Source of the DNA: Eucommia ulmoides
Lineage: Eukaryota > Streptophyta > Magnoliopsida > Garryales > Eucommiaceae
DNA: 64,000 bases
Assembly: GCA_016647705.1 (NCBI GenBank)
Contig: CM028334.1
Location: 10,759,546-10,823,545, forward strand
Direction of reading: 5' to 3'
Numbering within the stretch: position 1 is the first letter of the stretch; each line of letters opens with the position of its first letter. A program made the translations under genes and the position numbers. Of the stretch, positions 34,298-46,959 are shown one piece after another. The notes beneath the pieces are model-generated. The model worked only from the letters and a program-made list of their open reading frames with translations, was not told where the DNA came from and made no database searches.

Positions 34298-35774
34298 TCC
34301 TGTTTGGTTACTGTTTATGTTCTCTGATTCATGTTCTCGTTCTAAAAAATTTGGAATTAATATATAGAAATGTGTTTAGTAAACTCGTTTCTGTTTCCAA
34401 AATTTTGGGAATACTTTGAGAATAATTCTTGAATTCTTAAGGTTGTTTTAGGTAAGGAATTTGGGAGAGAGATTTGATTTAGGTAAGGGATTTCAAAATC
34501 CATTTTTGACAAATATCTTATTTGGATATTTATGAACAAGAATTTGAAAAATCTGTCCATTAAAAAAATAGTGGTGAGAGTGGATTTTGAAAATCTTTTC
34601 AAAATAGGTGTCATTTAACAAATCCTTCCTCTTGTGTTGCTGCTGCAGCCAGGCTTCTTTGTTCATTGCCTCGCTTTCCACCTGAGCTTCTTCCTCCCGT
34701 CAATGTTCCTCGTCCTCGCGTTGTTCGATCGTTCGGTCCTTCGTCGTTTGTTCCGCATCCTTGCGTCTTTTGGTTGTTCGGTCCTTCGCAGCTTCATCGT
34801 TCGGTTGTCGTCTATCGTTGTTGTACCTCACCATTGCCGTCGCCGTTGATCACTGTTGATCTTCACCCTTTCCGTTGCCGTCGCTGTCCATCGTTGCTGA
34901 TCTTCACCCTTCCCATCGCCATCGTCGTCCATCACAATTAAATTTCTTCAGGTTCGTGTACATCTAGGTTTAGGGTTCGAATTTCTTCATGTTTCTTGTC
35001 CAATTTCGTGTAGATCTAGGTTTTTGGGTTTCAATTTCGTGTAGATCTAGTGTATTTTTCTATTTTTATTTTTCATTTTCTAGCTATATATATATATAGG
35101 GTTCATTGTTATGTGAATATGGGTTCTTTCTTAATTTGTGCATTTTGTGAATTTATTCGAGTTTAGGGTTCCAATTCCTATCTAGATATAGTGATTTTTG
35201 CTATATAGATCTAGGATTCTTTGTTATGCTGTGAATTTTGCGATTTTTTATTTGTTATTTTTATTTTTTTTATTTTGAGCATTTTGTACAAAATTTAATG
35301 GATTTGAAAATTCTATTTACAAATACTTCACTTTTCCAAATAAAGGATTTGTAAATAATGGGATTTCAAAATTCAGGATTTTGAAATCCCATCATTTACA
35401 AATTTCTTGGATTGTCAAATACTTTATCCAAACGTAACCTAAGAATCTGATAAACAAAAAAATGTTAGATTCCTATTCACTTGCATAAAACTATTCCCAC
35501 TAGCATCCTGCCGGCCACCATCACCTCTGATCACCACCATTCCACATGCCACCACCGCCCAAGCCACCATTCATTTGAAGAAAAATACAAAAAACAAATA
35601 TTACAACCAATTGTGCTTGTTGTTAATGTTCCCATAAATTAAAAGAAAAAATTTCAAGAGTCGTTACCAAACATGTTTCTATTTCCAAACTAATGCTGAA
35701 CGGAAATAGAATTCACATCCTATTCCGTCCTAATTTATTAAAAGTAGAAACAGAAACACTAGCCAAATACCACC
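34298..35774. mobile_element. MITE family A copy interrupted by a second MITE
   Basis: The left part (about 34298-34437) contains TGTTTGGTTACTG and the family words AAACTCGTTTCTGTTTCC. The right part (about 35443-35774) contains the CCACC-rich middle, CATAAATTAAAAGAAAA and the terminus CACTAGCCAAATACCACC followed by TAA (35775-35777). The element at 34441-35439 splits it. Removing the insert leaves about 475 bp, similar to other copies. Confidence 0.65.
34441..35439. mobile_element. Nested TAA-flanked element with gene-like interior
   Basis: It is flanked by TAA at 34438-34440 and 35440-35442. The left end is GGTTGTTTTAGGTAAGG and the reverse complement of the right end is GGTTACGTTTGGATAAAG. 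The 999-bp interior is not MITE-like low complexity. About 34660-34955 is GC-rich and pyrimidine-rich, followed by CAG|GTTCGTG and T-rich sequence with repeated GTAGATCTAG(G/T), resembling a 5' UTR exon and first intron of a plant gene. This suggests a captured gene fragment; no coding domain is recognised. Confidence 0.6.
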
Positions 35775-36184
35775 TAAAAGTTCAATAGAACAAATCCTAG
35801 TTCAAATCCAAATCTTTGCTTATACATAGGCACAATTAATATGGTAATTAAATAAATACTTAATAAATTTATATTGATCCAATGATTTTGCTGAATTTTT
35901 TATTTTTATTTTTATTTTTTCATATTTTGTGAAAAAGGTTAAATCTTGGGAGTGCATGGAATTGTTTTTTTTTTGGGTGGGTCCCACAAGAGATTGCTCC
36001 TTCTTAAAGACAAGGGAAACATAAACAATAATGGAATAGTTATCATCTTTATTCAATGTTTTTAAGTTATATATACATGCTTTCTAACTTCGGTCAAGAA
36101 AGCTTCTGTGTTTTTGTTTCCTTTTCCCACACTTCATTCTTGTTCCCTCATCATTACCCTTGAGCAGAAGACCAAAAAAACTTC

Positions 36185-36187
<3 letters not shown>

Positions 36188-36230
<43 letters not shown>

Positions 36231-36250
36231 GAGAGAGAGAGAGAGAGAGG
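36188..36250. repeat. (TA)n-(GA)n compound microsatellite
   Basis: About 18 TA units run directly into about 10 GA units. The open frames that cross it on both strands are simple-repeat translations. Confidence 0.9.
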
Positions 36251-36644
36251 ATTGTGATCTTTTTGGTTGGAGATGCAGAAAGAGCAATGCTAAATCACAT
36301 TTTATACCTCCATTGTTTTGGGTATTTTGCACTTTAGTGGCACATTATTGATAAAACTTTATGTCTAATTGGCCCGGTTTAAAGCTTAAGCGCCCAAAAA
36401 AAAGAAAAAAAAAACTCATGCTTAAATGTCAATATATATAACTTCGAATGATTTTGTTGTAAATTAACAAAATGTGATTTATAACTTTGTCAACGGAAAT
36501 CAAATTTGAAAATCTAAGGGGTATGATCCGAAAACTAAAACTTGATGTTACGAACTCTAATATTGCGAACATGAAGGGGGTAAATTGTAATGTAATTTAC
36601 TCTCAAAGAAAAGAATTGGAGGGATACTCAGTTGCCTCATCAGG

Positions 36645-36930
36645 GAAATAATGTTGGTTTTTATACCAAAAGTGCTAGTGGTTAGGTTATAAGTGTGAAG
36701 AAAAAATTCAACTCATGAGCAAAGCCCAGAATATAACAACTCTATCTCAATACCCACAAAGGAAGAGACTACAGGTCAATAATTAGTTGATTTAAAGGTC
36801 CGATGTATGAGGGGGAGATTATTGATTTTATCTCACATACAATATGAAAAGGATTGGTGATCAGGTTATAAATATGAGAAAAAATATCACCTTATGAGTT
36901 AATTTTTGGGATTGAAAGAGGCCAAAGACA
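36645..36930. mobile_element. Possible degenerate TRIM-like repeat
   Basis: Related words GGTTAGGTTATAAGTGTGAA (near 36680) and TCAGGTTATAAATATGAGAA (near 36861) are about 180 bp apart and flank a purine tract, GAGGGGGAGATTATTG (near 36808). This order resembles a very decayed miniature LTR element. No primer site or TSD was found. Confidence 0.3.
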
Positions 36931-37404
36931 ACCTTGTCCTACAAATAATAACTGTTTTTTTTTTCTTTGTCCTCTTTTATATTTGGCAAGAAGGACCAAA
37001 ATGAGTGAATATTTCTTTTTCTTTTTCTGTTAATTATTTCGTGTCGTGGATGAGTAGGAATAAAGGAAAAATAGTGCTCACAAATCACTGCCGACACAGT
37101 ATTTTATTTAAAGATTTATGTAAGAAAAAAATTAATTAGTTGTAATGGTACATTAATCAATTATATTAATTTTTTATTTTTGATTTTCATCTGAATAATT
37201 CTGGCTGGAAAGAATAGTCAATACAAAGTAAAACTTCAAGCAACAACAAATATTAAGATGCAATTTATAATTTATATAGTTCAAGGGTAGAAACTGCAAT
37301 GTAATTCATTGGATAAATTTCAATGACATCCCTATCATTTTAAAAACATTCCCAGTAGGTGGTTTTAAAAGTAAAATTATTGTATTTAATTTTTAATAAA
37401 TAAC
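36931..37404. other. AT-rich intergenic, no feature
   Basis: No coding sequence or repeat structure is recognised in this stretch. Confidence 0.4.
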
Positions 37405-40400
37405 TTGTTAGTGACGCGTTCTGAAAAATCCAAGACAATACTTCGTATTTATTTTTGTATTTAATTATTGTATTTAATTTTTAGAAATATAATTGTTTTT
37501 TTTTTTTTAAAAAAAAAAAAAAGAGCTTAAATGAGTAGATTTTCTTGAAGGAAATTTGGGCCAGATTTTTTTTTATGAAAGGAAGCGGAGTTGCTACCTG
37601 ATGCACCCCGAAAATATTTTGTCTTTGTTTTTGAAGAAAGTCAAAATTTTAGGACAAAAGCTTAAATGCATCGATTTTCTTAAAAGAAAATTAAGGTGGA
37701 ATTTTTATAAAGGGAAAGCAGAGTAGCCACTCAAGATTGGATTTAAATAAGTGTGTTGGGTCACTTATTTTTATTTTTTTTAAAATATATATTTTTAATT
37801 TTTAAATGGCCCAAATTATTTAAAAGTGACTCGAAAAAATGAACTAGTCAAAACCAAGTTCAAAACGAGTAGGGGGTTTAGTTATGTCAGTTAAAGTGTT
37901 AGTTACCCCGAGACATCCAATTACAATTGGTTAATTACATAATATCCATTTGAGTATAATTAATCTAAGTTAATTGTTAAAAATAAAAAAAAATAAAAAA
38001 ATGTTCCCCGCCACAATCACTTGTCAAATATATAAAAATGACAAGATTAATCCGCAACGGGTTTTTATTTATATTCTTCCAATATCTAATCAAATTGAAA
38101 TATGGAAGAATTACTTTTTATTTTTTATTCTTCTCCAATATCTCATTGAATTGGAAAGTGGAGAAAATATATTTTCTTTTTATTCTACGTTTCCATTAGA
38201 TTGAAATATATAAAAATCACAATTTTTTTATATTTTTATTTGATCATTTTTTTAGAAAAGCGCATTTCAGGAAGTGATTTGCTAAACTTACAAAATCAAA
38301 ATTCCACTCCATTTGGTGAATAAATCATGGTAGTATATAGATCTCACCCCTTCTCACCAAAAAAAAATTATATATATATATATATATATATAGATCTCAC
38401 CCTTACCTTAGTGATTTATAAATTTGTTCAAAATAAATTGGAATCAAGTTTTTGTAGAAAAATATGTTTGAATATTTTATTTAATAAAATTTGGAATAAC
38501 ATGAACAATTTGTTTTTTTTTTTTTCTCATTTCAAGAATCCTCCTTTCTCTTATTGAATTGGAATATAGAGAATTCTTAAAAGTTTATTTACATTTTACA
38601 TGCCCCGCTATCTCATGAGAATGAGATATAGAAGAACACAAACATTTTTTTTATTTTTGTTTTTAAAATCCTCCATTATCTCATTGAATCAAAGTATATA
38701 TAGAGAACTTTGGATGTTTTTTTCTCCGCCAATTCATTGATTTGAAATACAATTTTTTTTACATCTTTTCTATTATTTCATTAGATTGAAATATAGAAAA
38801 AATGCAAATGATTTTTGAAAATCGAATAAATAAAATATTTTTTGAACCATTATCTTATTGTTGGAAAAAAATCAAGCGAAATAACGCCTCCTTTCTTTGT
38901 AATTGATTCGATTTATTTGTATTTAACAATATTATAATAATTAAAATAAATAATTTACAAATTTGAAATTTAAAAATTTTAGATCTAAATGCAAAAAGAA
39001 GAGCCCGTAGACATGAAGAGAGTGCATAAAGAAAAGGAAAATTAATGATTTCGAAAAATGCACCTTTGCTTTCAATTTTCTTTGCAATTTTTTTGATAAA
39101 ATCTAGCAACAAGAAAAAGTATTTTCTTTAAATGAACAAGGATTCTCTCAAAATTAATTTTCTTTTCTCAAAAACTTTCTCACAAATTTGATCGTAAGAG
39201 TTTTTTTCTCTTTGATTTAGCTAAAGAATAATTCTCTCTCAAAAGGCTCTCGTTAGAGATGAGAATGAACTCTCTATTTATGGGGGGAGGGAGGTAGGGA
39301 TTGAAAAACCCTACAAAATCCTAAAAATTGAATCTTGACCGTCACGGACAAACCGGTTTCTATGGGCGAAGCATCGACCATCTTTTCATTTCCCATCCCT
39401 TCTTCTACTAGCTCTCGTTGTTTAATCACGTCACTAAATGTTTTCAAGGCTACATTCAACAATTTGTCGTAAAAGGGAGGGGTTGAATTTGCCAAAAAGA
39501 TTTTCAGTTGCTCTTCTTCTTTGATGACGGGGTTACCTGAGTTGCTTTCTTGCACCGTCTAGCAGTATATTTTCGAAAACTCTCATCATTCTTCTTCAAT
39601 ATCCGGTATAATGTGTTTCGGTCGTTGTTGCGTCCCTATTGAACTAATATTGTTTGCAAAATGCTCTAACCACACCTTCGAAGCATGACAATTGGGATTG
39701 GTCTAGTGTCATGTACTAATTGAGGGTCGTTCCTTTTAATGCTCTTCAAGACAATTTCACATACAACGTTTCATTCATTGCATTAGATCCCAACTCTTCT
39801 ATGTGCTATTCTAGGGGCCGCGCAATTTTCAGAGGACACCACCTGGGACGGTGCAAATAGCCTTTCATAAGTAGTTTTGCCATACTTTTTTCCCCCTCTG
39901 AAGATCTTTCAGTTTCTTGGTAATCATTTGGACAATTTTCTGAGCCTGGCTGCGGTTAAAAATGGGTCAGCAAAGTGGGAGCATAATTTATTCTTGAACC
40001 ACCAATTTTCCTTCATTAATTAAGTTTAGTTCAATAAGTTTTGAAGAAACAAATGTGACCCTAGATACTTTTAAGATAAAATTTCTGATTCCGATGTCAA
40101 CAATTCAAATAACAATTAACGATTGTGTAAGATTATGACTCTTTATAACTTACAAGTATTAGAAATATTTGCATGCTATTACAAAATATAAGCAAAAACT
40201 TCTATAAAGATTGTAGCGTCGGACTCAGAATTTTTGTCTCTTCGAAATCTTAGGTCTTTACAATCAAAGCAATCTACACATGATATATGACAAGTTAAAA
40301 AAAAAGTCTTTCATTTCCTAAACATGATGTCCTACTGGGATTTTGATAAAGGTTAGACTTGGGCAACAAAATGAGATTTCACTGGCTTGTCGAAAGCATC

Positions 40401-41290
40401 TTAGAAAGGCTTGATTCTTGAATCTTCAGACTTCGGTGTCCTATAGGTACAACCATCCCAAGTTAGTACTCTGGGCAAGGTGATTTCAATACCGGTCCCG
40501 GCAGAAACTAGCACGGTTAGACATACCTACAGGCTCCCTCTATCTAACTTATATGGTTTTATCTTTGGGATCAAGTGATGAATATGTTTTTTTTTTGCTC
40601 GCACCTTGGAAGAGGATAAAATGATACCAAATAAAAAAATATATATTCACAATATATACATCCGCAAATGAAATAAAAATAAATAAATAATTAACTAGGA
40701 TTAATTTAACTCAAATAGATATTTAAATAGGTTTGAACCCTCTGAAAAAAAGTCCTCAAAGACGTCACCTGCTGACGCGCCTTGAATAATCCAAGACGAT
40801 ATTTTGTATTTGTTTTTGAAAAGAGTAGAAAATTTGGAAATATGTTGGGATTTTTCTAAAAAGTCTTAAATGCGTTGATTTTCTTAAAGGAAAAATGGAA
40901 TGTTCACCTTTATTTTTATTTTCGCAAGGTGCACATTTTGCGCCTGACGCACCACAGATTTTTATGAAAAGTGATTACAAGCAATTTTGGAAATACAAGT
41001 AATGAGATGGATTTTCTATGCGACAAGTTTCTTTTTAAAGAACTTAGGACAAAATATTTTAAACGGAGTCGTCATCTAATAACATTAGGTCTCAATGGTA
41101 CGTTAGGTCATTGGATTTTTGAAAAAACAATTTTAGAAAATGGCCCAAGAAAAAATTTGACTCTAAAAAATACAGTTCAACCAAAGATTCATTTTAAAAA
41201 AATTCGGAGGTCGGTTACGCTTGAAAAAGGTGTTAGATACCACAAGACGCCCGTTATATCCACTTAAGTCCAATCAATTTTAAGTCCGAA
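37405..41290 (-). mobile_element. Decayed Tat/Ogre-type gypsy relic
   Basis: Segments at about 37410-37935 and 40770-41280 share GACGCG..AATCCAAGAC and AAATGC.TCGATTTTCTTAAA and look like diverged LTR pieces. Their minus strand resembles the left-hand LTR: a GATGACGACTCC word like GGTGGCGACTCC near 4105, a GGGCGTCTTG word like that near 3920, and GCGTCA ends like GCGCGTTCA at 4247. Between them, minus-strand 39555-39274 encodes a gag-like segment with FLANSTPPFYDKLLN. The relic is too decayed for exact boundaries. Confidence 0.45.
38050..38870. repeat. Degenerate tandem repeat
   Basis: About nine diverged copies of a core like TCCAATATCTCATTGAATTGG followed by AAATATAGA are spaced unevenly, often 55-75 bp apart. 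The core is partly self-complementary. A (TA)n run (about 38370-38392) lies inside the region. Confidence 0.5.
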
Positions 41291-41563
41291 TATTTTATTT
41301 TATGTTGAAATCCTTTCCTTATTTGGGGCTTATTTATTTATTTTTTCAAAGATAAAGTGAGACATGTTTTTGGTATTTTGAGAAATGTTTCCCTGGTATA
41401 ATCTCTTCTAAAAAATTGATGATTTGAAAAGAATGATTCCGGAGGGGTAGCGTTTATTAATATTATTCACTAGTTTTTTTAATTTAAATGGTCAAATTAA
41501 CTTAAGTGAACAACAGGTATCGAATGAATCTATGGATGCAAATGTAAGTACTTGTGATACTAA

Positions 41564-42157
41564 GGTCCCGTTTGGTAACTGTTTTCATTCCAAAAATTCT
41601 CATTCCATTTCCAGATTTTTGGGAATTCTGTTTGGAAATAGCATTTGGTAATTTTTGTTCTAGTTCTCATTCCATTCCCATTTAGGAATCGTGTCCATTT
41701 TTTTCTTAAGAAATGAGAAACAAAAAAAAGTTGTTTCTCATTATTTCCATTCCATTTCTGATATCAGTTACTGTTCATCCGCCGCCGCCGCCGCCGCCGA
41801 CCATCGTCCGATGGCCATCTCCGGCGACCGTCGCCAGTCACCTTCAGCCGTCCACCACTGTCACCCACCTGGCGGTCACCGTCGCCGCCGTCACCCACCC
41901 GCTGCCGCCGTCACCCACTCGCCGGTCACCGTCAGCGCCGCCGTCGCCGTCTGGCCAAAACAAAAAAAAAAAAAAAAAAAAATCTCAAAAAATAAAATAA
42001 AATGATTTTAGGATAAAATCGTAACGCGATTCTTTTCCCAAAAAAAAAAAAAATTATCGTTACCAAACGCGATTTTACTTTCAAGAAGGAAACAAAATTC
42101 CCATCCCTTCCCATCCCACTGCTGGAATGGAAACAGAAACGGTTACCAAACGCCACC
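41564..42157. mobile_element. Harbinger-like MITE with GC-rich core
   Basis: TAA occurs at 41561-41563 and 42158-42160. The left end is GGTCCCGTTTGGTAACTG and the reverse complement of the right end is GGTGGCGTTTGGTAACCG, a strong inverted repeat. Subterminal GGTAA.TTTT / TACCAAACGCGA words repeat inside. The core (about 41775-41955) is a CCG/CACC-rich low-complexity block followed by an A-tract. The open frames across it are not genes. Confidence 0.75.
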
Positions 42158-43088
42158 TAAGCTATCATGATACAAATGAGTTTGAGTTTTTTTACAATGC
42201 ACTCCACAACAATATGCCAAGTCAGTGAAAAATAGTGAACATAATTTTTACACTAAATGACATAGTATAATCTAGGAGAAGAGGAAACGTGGTCTATATG
42301 ATTAACGAATATGAGAAAGAACTGTGTAAGCGGTGAAGTGTCTTAAGCATGTAGAAGTATATGATAAGATGATTTGTTTTTTTTGAAAAAGATATGAATG
42401 GCCTATTCTATATGTCCTAACCATGCAAAACTATATGATAAAATAATTTGATTTTAAAAAATTATGTAAATATCCTTTTCGATATGACCCATGGAAGGAC
42501 ATGGTTTATTAATGTGGAATGATAACTAAGTGTAGTGAAAAGTGTGCTACACATATTTCTAAATAATATGGGATATAAAAATACATGTTTTCTATATGAA
42601 CTATATGATTCTAAAGAAATATATATTATTCTCTTATTTTAATTTGTCATTTTATATCATAGAAATTCAATTAAAACATCTTTCTGAATTCTATGGAGTG
42701 AGAATTGAGAAGTGTCATGGTTAGAAGTTTCAACAAAATTAACCCTTATAAGACTAATACCAAGTTCAAAGCGAGAACATGTTAAGGGAAGAAATCTCTT
42801 AAACCCACCGTTTCGAGATTTTGCGTGTATTTGGGGAATCAAACAAGGGTAAAAAAATTTCTCATTCAACTCATTATACCATTGAATTTGCCTCAAAGCA
42901 TACCGGAATGAAAATATGGCAAAATACACAAAATAAATAAACAAGAAAATTTAATTACCTTTAAAGCTATAAAGAAACAAGAAAACTATTAATTTTTTTA
43001 AAATATGGCATATATCATATAATAAATAGTTTGAGTTAATTTCTCTATTTTATTCTCCTTAAAATAAATCACTTGCATTTAAAAGGTT
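42158..43088. other. AT-rich intergenic, no feature
   Basis: No gene or repeat family is recognised between the MITE and the copia LTR. Confidence 0.4.
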
Positions 43089-43340
43089 TGATAAAATATG
43101 GTTACTATTATTACATTCAATAAGTTGAATATATATACAATCTCTAATAAAAAAGTCAAATGGTCTAGATAAGGTAACTAATTACCTACAATTAATCTAA
43201 TTAATCACCTACAATTAATCTCCTAATCACCTACAATTAATCTCCTGTAATTTGGCATCTATAATAGGTAATTAGTCTTCTACAATTAATCTAATTAATT
43301 TGGAAATAATCAAGTGCTCTCATCTCCCATATCTTTATCA
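43089..43340 (-). repeat. 3' LTR of RE1-like copia relic
   Basis: The LTR is 252 bp with TG...CA ends. It contains three to four tandem ACCTACAATTAATCT units that the other LTR lacks, explaining most of the length difference (252 versus 148 bp). Confidence 0.75.
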
Positions 43341-43442
43341 TGCCCCCACAAGATGGAGCACCGTGAGGTGATTACAATCTTGTTCGCCAATTGTTGGAAG
43401 CGTGAGCGGGAAATAGGTTTGGTGAGAGAATCAACTAGTTAA

Positions 43443-45275
43443 TCAGCAGATGAGACATAGGCAACTTGAAGAGAGCCCCCATTCAACTTGTTCCCAAATA
43501 AAGTGATAGTCAAGAGCAACATGTTTCATGGGAGAATAAAAAATCGGATTTAAGCATATATTTGTTGCACCAACGTTGTCACAGTAGATAACCGGTTGTT
43601 GAGGTATAGAAACATGAAGCTCGGTGAGTAGAGAACAAATCCCACGAATTTCAACAGTGGTGGTAGCAACAGCTCGGTACTCAGCCTTGGTAGAAGAGCG
43701 GGTCACTGTCCTTTGTTTCTTTGAATTCCATGAGATTGGATTGCGACCAACGTAGATGAGATAGGCACTTGTGGAAGTGAAGTCATCCTTATTTTATGCC
43801 CAGTCCACATCTGAAAATGCATGAAGTGATAGTGGTGAGTTACTGTAGTGAACAACACCATGAGCAATAGTACCACTCAGATACTGTAGTAGACATTTTA
43901 CTGCATTCCAATGATTAGTCTTGGGGCAGTGCATGAATTGTGATAGCTTGTTGACTGTGTAAGCAATGTCCAAGGGTGTAAGGGATAAGTATTGGAGACT
44001 GCCAACAATAGATCTGTATTTGGTTGGATCAAATAGGGATGATCCGGAGTGAAGCGTAAGAGTTGGAGTAGTGGCAAGTGGCATAGACACGGACTTAGCA
44101 TCAGATATGTGAGTGCGGGTAAGGAGATCATGTATATATCGCTGCCGAGAAAGGAAGATGCCCTAAGGATATAGAATGACTTCAACTCCAAGGAAATATG
44201 AAAGGAGACCAAGATCCTTGAGAGAGAATCTATTGGAGAGAAGATGAATGAACTTTTGTACTGCTGCATCATTGTTGCCTGTGATAATGATGTCATCAAT
44301 GTAAACCAAGAGATATATCATGATGCCTCAAGCATTGTAGACAAATAGTAATATGTTGGCATGAGAGTTAGTGAAGTCTAAGGTGATAGAAACTGACGTA
44401 GCTCATGGTACCATGCACGAGGGGCTTGTTTGAGACAGTAAATTGCTTTGTACAGTTTACAAATATGATTAGGATGGTCTTTGTCAATGAAGTCTTGTGG
44501 TTGCGCCATAAAGACATCCTTAGAGAAAAAGAAAAAAAAAAAAAAAAAAACCTTGGAGAAAGGTATTATTCACATCAAGTTGTCGCAGTGACCAACCACG
44601 AATAACGGCAAGAGAGAGAACAAGTCGTACTGTTGTTGGTTTGACAATAGGACTGAAGATGTCATGGTAGTCAACACCCGGGCGTATAGAACCCTTTGGC
44701 AACTAAACGTGCTTTGTACCTATCAACAGAACCATTATATAAACGTTTAGTTCGAAAATTCTACTTACAACTAATGACAGTTTGGGATGGATGAGATGGA
44801 ATAAGATCCCTTGTCCCATTTCGAACAAGAGAATGGCCTGGCGCTATTTAGGGTCTTTGATGGCCTGGGTCACTATAGATATGGCCTGGCGCTATTTAGG
44901 GTCTTTGATGGCCTGGGTCACTGTAGAAAGTTCAAGGTTTGGGTTGGTGGAAGGTTGTGCAGTGAGATTAAGTTTTTGAATTGGTTTGTGAATATTGTTT
45001 TTGGATCGAGTAACTATACATTAAGGTGGAGGAGGATTAGGTGACGGTTCTAAGGGGTATCGTAATTGGGTTATGGGTGAGTTGGATTCAGAGTTTGGGT
45101 TTTGGGGTGGCTGCTAGTTGCCGCAATGTGGTGAAGGTAGAGCCGGGGTGCTAAGTTTTGTGCTTGGTGGGGGAGAGGTGTTTTGGAATAGGAGAATGAT
45201 TGCGATGGTTATAATTGTGGTGTCTTATAGGGAATCCGCCAGAAGGATAAGCTCGAGAGTGACGAATGGTATGAT
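43443..45275 (-). pseudogene. Copia RT and RNase H segment (relic)
   Basis: Minus-strand frames read [19 protein letters not shown] and [12 protein letters not shown] (RT palm), then PLHSGSSLFDPTKYRSIVGS, QYLSLTPLDIAYTVNKLSQF, FSDVDWA and MTRSSTKAEYRAV (C-terminal RT and RNase H). An A-rich insertion and several frame changes separate them. Between about 44760 and 45275 the sequence is a poorly conserved linker and includes a 49-bp tandem duplication (44832-44880 and 44881-44929). Confidence 0.75.
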
Positions 45276-45753
45276 TGTCACGACCCGTCCTGGACACCCG
45301 TCATCCCGGGGCAGCGTGACAACAACACGACATCACCTAAACATTCAATCAACTAATATATAATAATATGCATTCAACAACTATACAATCGTCTATACAA
45401 GATATACATAATCTCTCATATAGGGACACAACCGTCCCCAAATATAAGTATAATGGAATATAAATTACCCATGAACTTCTCACTGGTTCACCTCTGACAA
45501 CTCATCTAAAAAACTCCCATATGACTTTGACGCATGACTCTACCTAGTGCCAGTAGGGGATCGACTCCTAATTGCTCCACCTGCGAGTATACTGTCTTCT
45601 TAATAAAAATATTTTGAATAATAAATACATTATAAATAATACAACATTTAAATGGATCAAGCTTAACGCGTATAAACAAACACATTTTGAACAGTAGTAT
45701 AAAAATCATATACCACGAGAAAACTCTTTCTTCCTACCATTCAGAATCATCAT

Positions 45754-45755
<2 letters not shown>

Positions 45756-45829
<74 letters not shown>
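45756..45829. repeat. (AT)n microsatellite
   Basis: About 37 uninterrupted AT units lie within the solo LTR. Repeat frames on both strands are artefacts. Confidence 0.95.
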
Positions 45830-45831
<2 letters not shown>

Positions 45832-46061
45832 AATATATGAAATCCATCCAAACCATTAGCATAAAATAATATGATAAAACACCAAGACGATATAATAAAA
45901 CACCATATCACCATATATGACAAAACACCACACCTCAAACACTACACCACTTTCTTTGGTTAGCCATAGTGATCGTTTTAACCTCACGATCAGGAGTTGC
46001 AATGGTACCGTACTATCTGTTAGGATATGCTTTCCTAGCGGAACAAACTGCGTAGTATAAT

Positions 46062-46350
46062 CTATACCCCATTATGGGGAGAAATATCCACATCCCTTAC
46101 GGGAAGAAATCCACACCCCTGACGGGAAGAAATATAATCTACACCCCTTATGGGGAGAATATAATCTACACCCCTTATGGGGAGAATATCCACATCCCTT
46201 TCGGGAAGAAAACTATGGCATCGTCCAAATTAACAATATCGTAAAAAATTTACACCCCTTGCGGGGAGAATATAATCCACAACAATATCGTCAAAAATTC
46301 ACACCCCTTACGGGGAGAATATAATCCACACCCCTTTTGGGGAGAATATT
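46062..46350. repeat. Hairpin minisatellite, CCCCTTAYGGGG units
   Basis: Nine units of the form C(3-4)-TTNN-G(3-4) followed by GAATATAATC or GAAATATCC occur at irregular spacing of about 22-55 bp. Each unit can form a 3-4 bp GC stem with a short loop. The spacer sequences vary while the hairpin pairing is mostly kept. Confidence 0.7.
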
Positions 46351-46959
46351 CAAAATTATGTTTTTCACTCTCTTTTAAAAATACCACTGATTTCAGCAAA
46401 ACCATTTTTCCTCATTTGTTTTAGAAAACCAGTCATTTTTCCACTCTTCTTTAAAAGCACCAAATTCAACGTATCATTTTTTAACTTTCTTTTAAAACCA
46501 ACATAATTCAACGAAAATTCACTTTACCAACTCACCCAAAACCTAATTGATCCATATCATTTATAAAATCGTCTCGTTTTATGTAACACATATTTCATTA
46601 TATATATATGAAAATAAATTTTTGTAAGAAAACAGTACACTCACCTAGAAATCCGCTCCGAAAACATATATACGCTACCAATCCTCCGGTGCCCGCGAAC
46701 CTATTTATGACAAGGCCTAAATTAATATTTTATGTAAAAATACCCTATCTGCACCATGTAAGCCCTAATTTTTCATAATTTCCTATTCCCCGCATTTTAT
46801 TCGAAATATTACTATATAACTAGTATTTCTCCATTAAAGTTTTATTATATCGAATTTATTCATGTGAACGTTCTTACTATTTCCTATCGTCCTTTCAATT
46901 TAGACAATTAAATACATATATTAAAGAAGTTCAAAATTTTACCTTTTCCGAATTTTTCA

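Noticed and set aside
34634..34941. Two overlapping Ser/Arg/Phe-rich open frames
   Set aside because: The composition suits a pyrimidine-rich 5' UTR captured by the nested element; no domain, and two frames are open equally.
41691..42005. Pro/Ala/His-rich open frames of 95-104 codons
   Set aside because: They lie within the GC-rich core of a MITE with clear TIRs and TAA duplications.
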